From positions 6,262,001-6,326,000 of the forward strand of contig NC_134288.1 of assembly GCF_949628215.1 (NCBI RefSeq): a stretch of 64,000 nt of DNA, written 5' to 3'. A program made the position numbers and the translations under genes. Shown here piece by piece: positions 1-10,875 of the stretch. The notes under the pieces were generated by a model that was not told where the DNA came from, did no database searches, and was given only the letters and a program-made list of their open reading frames with translations. Within the stretch, counting starts at the first letter, position 1; every line of letters starts with the position of its first letter. The stretch comes from Phalacrocorax aristotelis (taxonomy: Eukaryota > Chordata > Aves > Suliformes > Phalacrocoracidae).

Positions 1-239
1 AGCAGGGAGGAACAAGCCGTGGGACCCCAGGCTTCTCTGCTTTGTTAAAGTTGCAAAACACTTTGTGAATGAAGCCGTGAACAGCAGAAGGTGGGAAGTG
101 GGTCTGCTAGGGGAGGTAATGGGATGCACTGCCTCTGTCACGGAGCCCTGGAGCTGATTGCAGCTTTCCTGAAGCACCAGGCACTGTGGGATCCTAGTTT
201 TCTGCAGGTCTAATCGGTTTGCTTTTGTCTGTGTTGCAG

Positions 240-302
240 GGATGCTGGGCCCTTACCTGCCTTGAGGTGTTAGAGCAGGGTCTTGAACCTGAGAACTGCC
301 AG
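240..302 (+). CDS. Candidate internal coding exon, 63 nt, unidentified gene
   Basis: What is seen: a full set of splice signals frames a 63-nt segment. A branch-point-like CTAAT lies at 210-214 (branch A at 213), followed by a T-rich tract and CAG ending at 239, about 26 nt downstream of the branch A. The 3' end reads CCAG|GTAACT, a good donor, at 302/303. The length is divisible by three and only one of three frames is open; it begins GCWALTCLEV and ends LEPENCQ. The other two frames hit stops. What it could be: the peptide is too short to place. The CxxLEQGxxPE pattern faintly recalls helical repeat proteins, but that is not an identification. No neighbouring exon could be joined to it, so it may be a chance or pseudo-exon. 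If real, the host gene runs on the plus strand and the following kilobases would be intron. Confidence 0.3.
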
Positions 303-3300
303 GTAACTTCAGCTTTGAAAACAATGCATCTCTGTTATTTCACCTCGGGCACACCAAACTCATGGTGACTTATCCTAGTCTTTGTGCCTCAGGACCTCAT
401 CTTTTCCCATCCTCATCAGACTGCTCTGAAGAAACATCTGTGCTTATTTGAGAAGCACTTGGATGTTGTCATGATGAGCCTATAGAAAAACCCATAAGGA
501 AATGAATAATTCTGTACTTGATGAAGGGTTTGAAAGGTGTGCTGTACATAGTACATGGGGCCCTGCGTTTAGGCATGGGAAACATAGAATATGGAGTAGA
601 TGCTCCTTCAGAGAGCAACATCTCACCTATATACTGGAAAAGTTGAGAGGGCTTTGGAGAAAACCAGTGTATGACCAGCTAATGAAGGCTGTGTCACAGC
701 ATGCGTGCACCAGCAGCTCAGGGTGCTGCGTCCCCCGATCTGCGGCGGTCAGTCAGGACCACTCCTCTGCTGCCCGTCTCCTCTCTACCTGTGACACAGA
801 GGATTTAGAGACAGGAGCAGCCTGTGTCTAGTCAAAGGGATTACCGGCAGAGCGAAAGCTGAGGCAACCGTGCCTTAATCATGAAAAAGAAATTTCAAAA
901 GGAAGTCATTTTACTTTCATAATATTAAGTAAAAAATCCTAGTGGAGGGCCTGCTTGCTCTCTCATATTCTTTTCTTGCTCTGCCTTAGATGTGGAGACA
1001 TAACTCCAACAGAGCCTGATCTTACAAACATTTGGAAGTCCTGGGTAATATGATTTCCAGAAGTTGGTGTAGGGGTTTCTGTTGAGGACTGCAAGAGCCG
1101 TGTGTTCAAACATACCAGTTCTGGATCATTCAATTCTGAGAGCTCCATTATGCTTTGGGGAACAAAAATCTTTTTTTTTTTTTTAATATAATCCTTAGAA
1201 GTTGAACTCTTTTCTGATCTCCTGACATGCCAAAATTGCTGTCGGGAGTAGTACTCAGAATGTCACCATTTTCAGAAAAATGATAAGGTATGTTCTTAGC
1301 TTTACATATACTGAGAAGCTCCTCTGAGGATTTCACTGCCATATATTTAAGATTAAGCATGATCTGAGCATCACCAAACAAGGGGAGTCGGCCTGGGTTT
1401 GGGTGAACTTAAAGAATTAGCTTTGAAGCTTTGGTGAATCCAGATGTTTGTTTGTTAGAACTTGGCCCTCAAATTAAATGGCATCTCCAAGCATCTCCCA
1501 CAGTAGGAAAGATTTATCACAACCAGATCAACTCCTGACTCAAATATGGTACAGAGCATATATTTTCAAAATCCAATGGGTGGATGAGCTAGACTTTTAG
1601 ACAGAGTTTTGGATACTCGGTGCCAATGATTCTCAGTTATGTATCACTAACTTTTTTTATGACATGGCTTCAGGAAAAAAAGGGGGGAAATAATACTTGA
1701 AATGTACATTTTTTTTAAAACGAATTTTAGTTTTAAGAAAACCTAGATAAATTATTAGTCGATTCTCCTTCAGCCATTATTTACTAGACATTTTTAGAGA
1801 TTATCTATTTATTTATTGCCCTCTGAGACCACTAGAGAGGAAGGAAAATGCAGTTATTCCATCACTTCCCCAGATAAAGGGAGATGCAAACTCTTAATAA
1901 AGTATCAATGGCACCCCAAGGGGACCAAAAGAGATTTGCATCCCAGAGGCCCAGTTGACAGACCACATAAGTTGCTGCTGCAGCAGCAGCAAGGTCCTGT
2001 CAGAGAAAGGAGGATGATGAGAGAAGAGGGAGCAAAACATGATTTGTACTGGCATGCAGTGAACAAGCTAAGCTGTGTAAAAATGAATACCTGAAATTAA
2101 AAGGATTAATGGGACAAGTTAGAGCAGGGTAGCAGGGAAAGTCCCCTGTCTGGGCACTTCTGCCAGGTTCCACCCAGACAGGTTATTTTTTTAAAACCTT
2201 CTTCCTTTTGTAAGTGAAATTTCATCTGGAGAGCGCCTCATGAACAAAATTCAATTCCTTCCCCCACCCCTGATCCACCTGGGTAAGCCCTTTGAGCTTT
2301 TAAAATTTGCTTTTATTTAAAAAAAATCATGGTGGTTTTCACAAAAGCTTGAAATATTGGCTTGGTATGAGGAAGGCTAATGGCATGTTAGCCATCAGAA
2401 ATCATCTAGTGAGTTCATTTGCATCGAATGCTCCTCTTAACCTCATATTGTAAATCACTTTTAAATAGCCGTGCTGATTCACCCCAGGGCTGGCCGCAGT
2501 TCAGGACTGAGCAGAAGAGTTTCTGCTTGTGCTGTGAAGGCCTTTGAAATCACTTGTGATAAAGATGTATAGATGTCAGGTTTTTACTATTTCAATCATA
2601 AAGTGCGGCCTATATTTTTGTCTAAAATATCATTTTCCTATGGAGCACAGCCTGTTCTCTCCAAGCCTATCCACTCCCACTGCTGAAGTTAAACAAGGCT
2701 ATGTGTATATATGCAGCATTTGCCCCATTAGGTTGTAGGGTTTGTGGTGTTTTGTTTTTTTTTTAGTCCTATACCTGGTTTTCATCTTGCAAAAGGCAAT
2801 TACAACATTCACAAGATGACAGTCATTTCATGCAACAGAAGGCTGGCTAATTGAGGGAAAGGGATGATATCTGGGAATGAAAAACAAAGCTGTGACATGT
2901 AAAATTACATATAAAGTAAGGGGTTTTTTCCCCTCATAAAATTCTCAACAAGTGAGCTCCAGATGCCAGCATTTAAACACTATCAGGTATTTCTTCTATT
3001 AGTGTAGCATCTACAGACCCACAGGGAAATCACAGGTGTTGCATACTTCTTACCTGAGGGGCACAGTATGCATTGAAGGGCTTATGGCTTTAGGTAGACA
3101 AGTCCAAAAAAGTGAAGACCAGGAAATGTTGGCACAATTTTGATTCAGTTTCTTTCTCCCTTTAAAAATAACTGCAACAAGTTGCAGCTGACTTAGACTG
3201 ATCAGAATTTAAGATGATGTAGAGATTGGTACCATGGGAGAGGGTGGGGTGGGGAGCGTGGAACATGGAAAAATGAGACAAAAAAGAAACCAGGAATTCT

Positions 3301-6300
3301 ACAGGTACAGCGACAATCTGCTCATATCAACCCAGGCTTTCTGCTGAGTAGGTAGGTAGAGAACAGAATAAGCCTAGGCAGCTGCAGTGGACAACCGTTG
3401 TCATTGCTTCTTGGTAGACTGAAGCTACACGGACAGGTCTGCATCTCTATACTGCTGCTATCGCACTGGTAGCTTCTTGCAGGAGAAACACCATTGTCCT
3501 CGAGGTCACTTCTTCAGTCATATCAGCCGTATTCTGTCCTCAATGCTGTGTGTAGCTGTGATACTTTGGGTTACACCACCTTGAAGGGTGAAGTGGATTC
3601 TCTGAGGAAGAGGTGGGAAGAGGCAATTTGAAGGTGTTGCTGCTATGCCAGCACTGAGAGCACGTTTGATTTTTTTTGTGGGAATTTTTTTGCATCTGTT
3701 GTCCCTGGGTTATTATTTTCCTTGATCTAGAAGAAAAATTAAGTCAGGTTTGGAAGTTTTACTGCTCCTTGTGTCTTCAGAACAGACCAGTTTGTATCAA
3801 CTGAAGGAGATCTATTGAACAGCTGGAGGATTTATAAGTCAGTCCCTATATTCCTGGAGTCTTGTCCCAGGAGACATAAGCATGAAACCTTGGATGGATC
3901 CACTGGGAATGTTAGCTTTTTTCTGCTTGATCTGACGAAGTTTTATTCAATAATGCAAGGCCTTCCTCCCCTGCTCACCACTGCCCATATGTCCTGGTGG
4001 GAGTACATACAAGCAAGGCACTGGAAAACAAGGTAGACAGTGCTAACCCCTAACTTCTGTCAGATGAGAATATTTTGTCTGAATGCAAAAATATACCTGT
4101 AAGGCCAGCCAGTTATCAAACAATAAAAAGCAAATGCTAACACAAGAGACTTGCTGCTAAGGAAAATTAAAGCTAAGTTGGTCTTGGCCAAAAGCATAAC
4201 GAGAGTCAGAGCTGGAAGAAAATAAGAAGTATACTTAAAAAATAATGTTTTACTTAGATTGTTGAATTGTGGTCAAGGGAATGAAAAAGGGGACAGGGCT
4301 GTTGCTAGGAGTTTTGCTGTGACAGGGTATGTATGTGTAGGAACATCTGGTGTGTTTGGTCCTAACACTCCAGGTCTTTTACCATATCCTGCCCAGCGCT
4401 GCTGAAGTAAACCAGGTATAAGTGGTTTCAAGAGAACAGCCAAACCACATCTTACTCTGAGAAATCGTGTCTTGAACATGAAGGCTTTGTTCTCTAGGGC
4501 CCGAGCTCCTCTCTCCCTACTGGTAGTCCGTGAAAGTGTTTACAGAGGCCAGCAGCCCAAAGGAACTGAATTCAAGATCTTGAAAGCTCCGGCCTTCACA
4601 AAATAAACCTTCAAAGGAGATTCAGAACTATCGGCAACAAAATACTTTCTATTCTCATCCATGGCAACCCCCCCCATTCCTGTCTTCTGTTTATTTAACA
4701 ATTTAAAAAATAAATCCATTGCTTTGAGCTTGGGGGATTGATATTTTTAAGGTCTGTGGGTTTTTTTTTCCATGTACACTTCCCATAATATTCTATATTT
4801 TCTTTTTCCTTTTGTTATTTTACTTTATCCATCATTTGCTCTTGTTGGCAATTGCAGCTCTTGCTTTTTCCTTATGTTGGTAACACGATAGGTGAGGTGA
4901 GGAAATGCTGATGACAAAAGTTCCTATACTCCTCCTCTTTCTTTACCTGAGTGGTACAAATTGATGCCTCTTTTCCACATGGGAGGTTTGGCTTAAAATA
5001 GATTCAAAAGGCCATATTTTTAAATATCAGCACTTATGCTGTTTCTGCAGTGCCTGTTCCCTGTGCTGCTAGCACTGAATAGCTGTGAGCCTCACAAAGA
5101 GCGTAGTCAAGAGACTGTTTAAGTTTCATTAAAAAATAAATAAAACCCAAATCCCTGGGATCTACTTAATTGCCCCCAAAACTGGACAAACACCAGACCT
5201 AATTTGAACTATTTGATCCAAATTACTCTTGTGAGGTCAGCTCCTTGCTTGCTTACTGGGTAGCTCAGAAATCAAACCAAATACAGACCTACAATTCTGG
5301 AAGAAATCAAGAGGATTTTTTTTTGCTGCATCCGAGTAGTTGGATTTGATTATTATTGTCTGACGAGACTGATTGCCAATATCACGTTATGTTTTTTCCA
5401 TTCCCTCCTTGTGTGGCTGAAGCATTTCAAATTGGGGAAAAAAGCAAAACCCAAAAGCAATTAAAAACAAACAAAAAATCCATAATGACCTTCTTACACA
5501 TATTTTTAAAGGGAGTTCAAGCCTGCTTTTCTAACTGGACCACCTGTCTAACAAGCTATATTATTTCTACTACAGGCATTTTATCTTTTTTTTTTTTAAT
5601 GAATACATACAGTAAGACTCTTGTCTCACTCGGGTTTTCTTCCTTTCCCATAAATGCTTACAGTCAGTCATAAACACCAGACCAGACTACCTTAAAAGTG
5701 GAAGCCAAGAGAAAATAAAAATAAAAAAAAGGCGGCCAATTCATATTTTATCTAACTGTTCCTCATGTTTGGATGCCACTCAGGCCACACTAGAGATGGT
5801 TCTCAGCAGCTTCCCAACTACATGTAAATGGAGAATGAAGCTTTTGGCAATCTCGTCTTCAGGGCTTAACCCACTTTTCACATTCAACAACAACTAGCTG
5901 CTGATTGCGTTTTAGCAATACAACTCTGTGGATGAGCTATGCAGGTTTTCAATCTGTAACATTCCCAGCAGGAAAAGCTTCTCTAATTAAGAGCATCTTC
6001 TGTAACTGGGAGCCTCTTCTGGTGTTTCTAAGTGCAGACACTGGTGGCTTCGCCAAGACAGCAGGTTTCACAGGAAGGCGAGGCAATGGTGAAAGACCAC
6101 ATCTCACCAACTACTTCTATCGGATGAGGACACAAAGGTCTCCAGTGGAGAATTGGCAAATCCCCATCAGTCAGAGGTAGGTAACTATCACAGGGATGTC
6201 TGTTGGCTCTGCTGAGAGGCGACTGGTAACACCTGAAGCACTAGTGCACAAGGAGACATGGGGACACATCAAGAGACTAACCAGCATCCCTGTGCACAAG

Positions 6301-6899
6301 GCAGTGCTGTGGTCTGAACACACGCCTGGCACACACACCCCTTCAGAAGGCTGGTGGCTTCTGGAGGACTGTGCACTGCACACCTGAACTATAGCAGAAT
6401 TTGTCCCTGCTGATCAGCCAGGAGAGGAAGCCCATGCCACAGAGGTCCTATTTTCAGAGCTCCCTCCATTTTTAATGGTCTGACAGTAGGAGGAAACTCA
6501 CAGAAAAAACCCTCTGTGGCTTAACTTCTTTTCTCAGCACAGCCGCTTTATCAGGACTGCAAGACAAGACAGGACCACCTGACAAGGAAAAAATATGTTA
6601 GAAACTCGTGAAGGCAAAAAAAAGAGAAAGACGCTCTACTCCTTGATGTCGTTCTTATTGCTTACCTTCTCCTTCTCCACCTCCTTGAAACTAACTTTAC
6701 ATGGAAACCGTGCAAGTTTGCCCTGTGAGGAGGAGACACCATGCACCTTGCTGCTGAACGTGTGGTTAGGAGGCTCCTCGCTGCAGAACATCTGTGGGTC
6801 TCCTGCAGGGCTAAATGTATCACACAGGGCAACTGATTTTCGAACCAGTTCAGCATGCCATTGCTTGTGCAAAACACGTGTCCAGCCACCAGGCTTGCA
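303..6899. other. Noncoding AT-rich DNA, no gene recognised
   Basis: No family-like reading frame, RNA gene or recognisable young transposon was found here, apart from the minus-strand ORF at 1148-1411, which is listed separately. ORFs of up to about 110 codons occur (502-831, 5356-5673) but have no recognisable motif and no clear splice context. Small local features are a T14 run at 1171-1184 and a short near-palindrome of CTG/CAG triplets around 1974-1989. The stretch could be intron or intergenic DNA, and I cannot tell which. Confidence 0.5.
1148..1411 (-). pseudogene. Protein-like minus-strand ORF ending in an oligo-A tract; possible retrocopy or chance ORF
   Basis: On the minus strand the frame is open from a stop at 1409-1411 down to 1148. 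It holds a mixed, charged, soluble-looking peptide that includes KSSEELLSICKAKN and HFSENGDILSTTPDS. The residue make-up is more protein-like than that of most ORFs here. The frame then reads into AAAAAAAAAAAAAA (complement of T14 at 1171-1184) as a lysine run and stops soon after. An A tract at the 3' end could be the remains of a poly-A tail, which would suggest a fragment of a retroposed transcript. Against this, retrocopies are rare in birds, no polyadenylation hexamer is clear, and no family was recognised. No strong acceptor is visible at the 5' edge, so an ordinary exon is also unconvincing. Chance remains the likeliest explanation. Confidence 0.15.
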
Positions 6900-7230
6900 T
6901 AAATTGGCTGTAAATAGTTAATTAAATGCATTTGTGCCCCACCACCTGATTTGCATGCAGAATTGTCAAAACAGCGTGCTAAGATTAGACACAATGTACT
7001 CCCCGAACACAATTGTACCACTGAAACAGTCTGAAAATCTGGCGCATTGAGTTAAATTTTCACATTGTGCCTTCTTGTGTAATAACAATAATCTCCTCTG
7101 CCTTGGAGTATAATCGCAATAAAGAGCTTTTTGTGATTCATTCAGTGTTTATTCACTCAGTAAACAGCCCTTTATTGCTTTTTATACTACAAAGCAAATG
7201 AGATTATTGCTTAAATTGTCCGGTAGCGAC
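6900..7230. promoter_or_regulatory. Candidate conserved noncoding element
   Basis: This is an AT-rich, non-repetitive block with many TAAT/ATTA and octamer-like words: AGTTAATTAAATGCATTTG at 6917-6935, ATTTGCATG near 6949, AATAACAATAATC near 7081, then repeated TTTATTGC/TTTATTC words to about 7210. No reading frame of interest crosses it; the 119-codon minus-strand ORF over its left part has no recognisable motif. Blocks of this composition in bird gene deserts are often homeodomain- or POU-bound enhancers conserved to mammals. That reading is inference from composition; no alignment was possible. Confidence 0.3.
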
Positions 7231-7579
7231 TAGCTTCTGTCCTCTGGCTTGCTTGTTCAGTTTGTTTTTGTGTTGTGGTTTTGGAAAAGAAAACTTGTTT
7301 AAAATTAGCTCCCCAATAAATCAGAGTAACAATGAAGTGAGAGTTTCTGCAGTGTGACAGATTTGTAGCTTTTTATGTTTGTAATGATGATGATATGTTT
7401 TCTAGCTTATTTATTCCTGTCTGCCTTTATTCTCCCAAACTCTGAAGTCTGCTGCAGTGAAGAAAGTCCTAAGATGCTGGAGTTTGGGAAGGAGGAACTT
7501 GCAGTCCTTGGACTGCACAGCTGCCTCTGGTATTCTCAGGATAAAAAGGTACAGGAAAGGAGCAAAGAAAGTAAAGAGG

Positions 7580-7727
7580 CAGGAGTCTGATGCTCAGAGT
7601 TGGGAGGCATCAGCTCTAGTTCCCATCCTATGCTGCACCTAAAAACCTGAGCAATTTCCTTCGCCTATACAATAAGGTTGGTGATGTTATCTCCTTTGGA
7701 AAGTGCCCCCAGATCTTTGGATGGTTA
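7580..7727 (+). repeat. MIR-like ancient SINE relic
   Basis: The segment follows the order of the amniote CORE-SINE/MIR body: a degenerate left part around 7600-7630, then ACCTGAGCAATTTCCTTCGC (the 'gacctTGGGCAAGTcact' region) at 7645-7664, then a tail reading AAGTGCCCCCAGATCTTTGG, which resembles the 'aagcgctttgagatccttgg' tail of old reptile/bird repeats. It is heavily diverged. The plus-strand orientation follows from the body-to-tail order. Family knowledge is from memory. Confidence 0.45.
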
Positions 7728-9839
7728 GCAGTAAACACTTCTGTTAGTGACTCTCCAAGCGGTCCCTGAGAGCAGCTGTTCTTAGCACACCATTGCCCCA
7801 TGAAAATGTATGGTGAAGCAGTTCTGCAAGCCTCAGAGTAGAAGGATTGGGAACATTGTAGTGTTCACCATGGAGAAGAGCAAATCAGCTGTAACCCACA
7901 TCTGTTTGTTCACTCCTTTCCTGAGCGTGCAAATGGAGTGCCCCATAATTAATCCTCATCAAGAGGCTACACGGCATATTCACCAAGGGAATGGGAAAGA
8001 CTCTTTCTCTCTTTCAGGCAGTAACACATAAATGGCATTTCTTATTTCAGTCCTGCCAACTTTCAGATGTTAGCAAAACATTTCACTGATAATTATTGAT
8101 CTTCTGTATTTATAGAAAGCTAGGACCTAGTACAATTCAATATTCAGGAGATGCCAATTTTCTATGAATACCTGAGAATGACTTGGTCATTTTCCATTTC
8201 TGTAATTGCTTGTGTATTGCTGGGGCATGAATTGCATTCTTTAAAATCCACCTAGAAATAGAACATGGGCAAGGAAGTTGTGCCTGAATGTCTGTCTTCT
8301 TACTGAAGCCAGGGATGTTGTTTTCAATTTGGGCACTTCAAGTATTAATGTCCAACTTCATTTACTCACATCTAGCGTCAGCTTCCACACTCAAATGGAT
8401 ACCTTAAAATAATTGATTAACAATTGCAAATTGGGGCTCTCAACCTGTTAAATATACAACTGAGTCTGTATTTTCTCTAATGGACTCTATATTTTCTACA
8501 GGAATCTTTGCATTTAGCTAGTCTTGACAGCTTTTGAGTGACCATATTTCTCCTTTGGGTAATAGTGTTTCCTAGACTTAGCTCTTTTCCTTGTCTGTGT
8601 TGTTACATTCAGTTGCCGTGTTAGTTTATAGCACCTATTTTTACCCTAACCTAAACAGTGACACAATTCTGAACAGAGCAGGTCAAGTCCCAGCTCCACT
8701 GAAGTCCCCAGCAAAACCTCGTCCCATTGGCAGCAGAAATGAGATGATAGTACATCCCCATTGCCCTGAGCTTGCAATATGGTTCGACATTTCAGAGCCG
8801 AAGGACCTGATCTGACATGTGAGCCAGTACCCACCCTGTGCCCAGCCTTGCTAACTGTGCCAGCTGGGTAGCTTACGTGCCGCAGAGGTTGAGCTCACTG
8901 ATCGTATCTCTGGGGTATCTCCCAGTAGCTGAACGTGAGAGCAAGGCCTGGAGTACCATGATATTACAGTTTTGACAACAAAGTCTCCAGAGTTTCCTCT
9001 TTGGGATACTACAGTATAAATTCTATACTGACCCTGTGCAAAAAAAATTAATAATATTTAAACAACCCTTATTTCTTTGATGCTAAAATAATCATGAATT
9101 GCCAACCACTGCATATTATCATCTGCGTGTATATTAAAGGGGAGATGTCAGAGTCAGTACTGACCGCGAAACAGTGTCCTCCCTTTGGGAGTGAGAGGCA
9201 GACAGACATCAAATTGTCAGGGAGGACATTGACTATCTCGTCTCAGCTCATCTTGTGCCGGTGGCACTTGGAGATGTGATGGCTCAGAGCAATGCTCTGT
9301 GCTTTCCAGGTCCGCATTGAAAGTGCACTGGAATTAACGCACTCCTTTGCAGGCAGTGCGTGCATCGCCCCTGCCCCTGTGCCTGCAGCAAGAAGTTTCC
9401 CTATGAGACTTCTGCCAGTTCTGGCACTGGCTTCTGTATGGATGTGACATGTTTAGTTTCACCGGGTAGGAGTACACCCTGCTTCATAGTTTCCATGCAT
9501 AAGAAACTTGCTAAGTGCATGGCCTCATCTATGATTAGATTTTTGTTTCACCGGACAACAGTGATTTATGAAGCATATTTTCATGCGGTAACCAGAAAAT
9601 GTTTCCATTTAATGAATGGACAGTGTACTTTCCTTTATCAAACATGCTTGAAAACTTCTTATTGTTTTAAGACTACATTCTCACAGATTTGTTGCTTTAA
9701 CCACATTTCATTTTAAAGGGGTTCTGCTCCGGTTTGCTAAAACTTTCACGTTGCTGGATGAAGCAAGCGGTTTGTTGGAACGAGGTGAGGAAACGTGAGC
9801 TGACAGTCAACGTGCCAAGCAGGAACTGACAGGTGTTTC
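7728..9839. other. Noncoding DNA, no gene recognised
   Basis: This is mixed AT-rich sequence. The longest ORF (9360-9716, 118 codons) starts in a cysteine-rich stretch but resembles no known domain, and its frame is not supported by splice sites at both ends. At 8680-8745 the words CCACTGAAGTCCCCAGCAAAACC and CCCATTGGCA resemble the 'cactgaagtcaatggcaaaactcccattgac' type of ancient amniote repeat, but the match is weak. Nothing else was recognised. Confidence 0.4.
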
Positions 9840-9945
9840 TTCAATTACCAGCCCTGACACTGGGTTTTTGGGTGCCCTTGAGCAAGTCACTTTGCCTCCA
9901 TAAGTGTCAGCTCCCCACCCAACAAAGCAGAACGGTCCTGTTAAT
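9840..9945 (+). repeat. MIR-like ancient SINE relic
   Basis: The core words CCCTTGAGCAAGTCACTTTG (9876-9895) followed by CCTCCATAAGTGTC closely track the best conserved part of MIR (the 'cttgggcaagtcacttaacctctc' stretch). The upstream part is poorly preserved. Plus-strand orientation. The call rests on one strongly similar block of about 35 bp. Confidence 0.45.
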
Positions 9946-10071
9946 TTTCCCTTACAGTCCCTCAGCCGGTTCATCTCTTCTGACTGCAGGCCCTTCATTG
10001 GAGGCTCTGGTTCTCACTGGGGCTTGCTGGGGGCCCAGCATGGCAAAGGTATGTAGTCTTGGCTGTCACAG

Positions 10072-10125
10072 AATATTAATTAATCATTCCAATAAATCTT
10101 GTCAAAGAAATATTAATTAATCATT
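10072..10125. promoter_or_regulatory. Duplicated 17-bp TAAT-rich motif
   Basis: The 17-mer AATATTAATTAATCATT occurs twice without a mismatch, at 10072-10088 and 10109-10125, with starts 37 bp apart. Each copy holds overlapping TTAATTAAT/TAATCATT words of the kind bound by homeodomain and POU proteins. The 20-bp spacer (CCAATAAATCTTGTCAAAGA) also contains an AATAAA word and CAAAG. Identical duplicated binding-site clusters separated by less than four helical turns suggest a regulatory site. That function is inference. Confidence 0.35.
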
Positions 10126-10204
10126 GCTCCAGAAAAGAGCTTGCCACAGTCTCTGTGGGCCCTCGGTACAGCCTTGGAGTTGCTGGAAATGCACTGTCTT
10201 TTTG

Positions 10205-10560
10205 AACATGGCCCATGGACATGATTAAAAGAAGCGCCTCAAATCATCCCAACTTTCTCACCGTTAAACAGCAGCTACAGCTCCTTCTCTTTTTGATTTT
10301 CTTTTCTTATTCTTTCTTTTTTTTTTTTTTTGAACCTGGCAGCCTTAGTCAATAAGCCATAAGCGCCTAGCTAAGAAGAACTGCTGTCATCAGACAAAAA
10401 GGCCTCCAAGTCCACATCCCTAACAACCTATTTTAATAACAAGAGCAATAACGGGATTTATTATGCATGCGGCTTTCTGCAATCATTTCTGAAGAGAAAA
10501 TTAGTTTGAAGCCTCAGGCGACAGTTGAACTCTCAGAGGCGCCTAAAATAAAATAAGGAG
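10205..10560. promoter_or_regulatory. Candidate conserved noncoding block
   Basis: This is a non-repetitive block with unusually word-like content: GGACATGATTAAAAG, AGTCAATAAGCCATAA, TTTTAATAACAAGAGCAATAA, GGATTTATTATGCATGCGGC and GCAATCATTTCTGAAG. A T15 run (10317-10331) interrupts it. A G-rich run begins at about 10557. Together with the duplicated TAAT motif just upstream and the CpG-rich patch just downstream, it suggests a regulatory hub. No conservation data are available. Confidence 0.3.
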
Positions 10561-10689
10561 GGGGGGGGAAGGGAGGGGGCTGAAAAAATAATAACTGGGG
10601 AAAAAAGTGTGATGGGAGAAGTTATTGGAGCAAGCATGCTGGTAAACTTTATTTGTGACTTGCTCTTGTCCTCCAGAGGGAGAGCATGG

Positions 10690-10875
10690 TGGCTGGGAGC
10701 CGTGTGGGTTCGCCGGGCTGCGTGACCGGGCTGCCGGTGCTGCAAGCATAGCGGGAGCCACCGGAACACGGTCCCGCAAGGGCAGCTGGTGGCATGGCCC
10801 CAGTGCGTCGCTCTACTGCAGGGGTGGAGCAGTGATAAATACCAGAGGGGCTCTGTGTCGAGGAGTAAATCTCAG
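10690..10875. promoter_or_regulatory. Small CpG-rich patch, possible promoter or island remnant
   Basis: About a dozen CpG dinucleotides fall within roughly 180 bp, far denser than in the surrounding DNA, in a locally GC-rich stretch (GGGTTCGCCGGGCTGCGTGA, ACACGGTCCCGCAAGG, GTGCGTCGCTC). Downstream lie A/T boxes (GATAAATAC at about 10834, GGTATAAGGGC at about 10972) that could be TATA-like. A 126-codon ORF (10655-11035, plus) crosses it but ends in a low-complexity lysine-rich run from an A-rich tract, so it is not judged coding. It may be a short CpG island for a noncoding transcript or an orphan island; direction is unknown. Confidence 0.25.
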
